DNA of 64,000 nt from Pseudonocardia oroxyli. Lineage in GTDB: Bacteria > Actinomycetota > Actinomycetes > Mycobacteriales > Pseudonocardiaceae. The translations under genes and the position numbers were made by a program. The stretch spans positions 163,788 to 227,787 of the forward strand of contig NZ_FNBE01000011.1 in the NCBI RefSeq assembly GCF_900102195.1, in the 5' to 3' direction. Below, piece by piece: positions 63,645 through 64,000 of the stretch (position 1 is the stretch's first letter; the number at the start of each line of letters is the position of its first letter). The notes under the pieces were generated by a model, which was not told where the DNA came from, ran no database searches, and saw nothing but the letters and a program-made list of their open reading frames with translations.

Positions 63645-64000
<356 letters not shown>

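Overview
The window is about 64 kb of very GC-rich DNA from a high-GC Gram-positive actinobacterium, most likely Pseudonocardiaceae. The main evidence is a block on the minus strand that follows the Mycobacterium tuberculosis Rv1691-Rv1713 order: TPR protein, HAD phosphatase, a 61-residue protein, tlyA, nadK, recN, steA, mctB/steB, pyrG, NUDIX, xerD, soj-like parA, scpA, scpB, rluB, cmk, der. Other pointers are a PacL-CtpC metal ATPase pair, F420-type oxidoreductase sequence, GTG/TTG starts, many 4-nt start/stop overlaps, and many leaderless promoters (TANNNT about 5-8 nt before the start codon). The right edge holds the 3' part of a 23S rRNA gene and a 5S rRNA gene on the minus strand.

Layout. 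1-5500 is a patchy accessory zone: a junction of two 5'-truncated divergent genes, a hydrolase without its nucleophile, a small membrane protein plus TetR pair with a clear palindromic operator, a YbaK-like deacylase, a ComB-like phosphatase, and decayed remnants (a duplicated comB 5' end, an SDR tail, an imine-reductase/MarR chimera). 5510-23789 is one tightly coupled minus-strand operon of 15 genes: six luciferase-like (NtaA/SnaA/DszA-type) proteins, two ATPases, two permeases and a binding protein of the oligopeptide ABC family, three 14-TM DHA2 transporters and a D-2-hydroxyacid dehydrogenase. A divergent regulator made of two GntR-UTRA units fused in tandem lies beside it. This is the most unusual system in the window. 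It looks like an uptake and flavin-monooxygenase pathway, possibly for scavenging sulfur or nitrogen from organic compounds; the substrate cannot be read from the sequence. 25790-28215 encodes PacL and a CtpC-like P1B ATPase. 28190-30045 is a NarL-type two-component pair.

30059-41112 carries the core genes from der to xerD, interrupted by an LtrA-like membrane protein, an amidohydrolase and an F420-type oxidoreductase. 41129-48443 is a second accessory island: DUF1707/TM2 protein, TAXI binding protein, MHS-family transporter, OmpR-type two-component system, and another head-to-head scar (AraC and P450 fragments) followed by a gutted fumarylacetoacetase-family gene and a metallo-beta-lactamase-fold gene. 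48484-63247 returns to the core block from the NUDIX gene to a giant Arg-Gly-rich disordered TPR protein. The rRNA operon tail follows.

Structural DNA features: at least five 40-nt palindromes in two sequence families and two 44-nt relatives lie at gene ends, several with the stop codon inside the palindrome. A 169-bp symmetric inverted-repeat element with 25-bp perfect ends sits in front of the TAXI gene. A perfect SOS box precedes recN.
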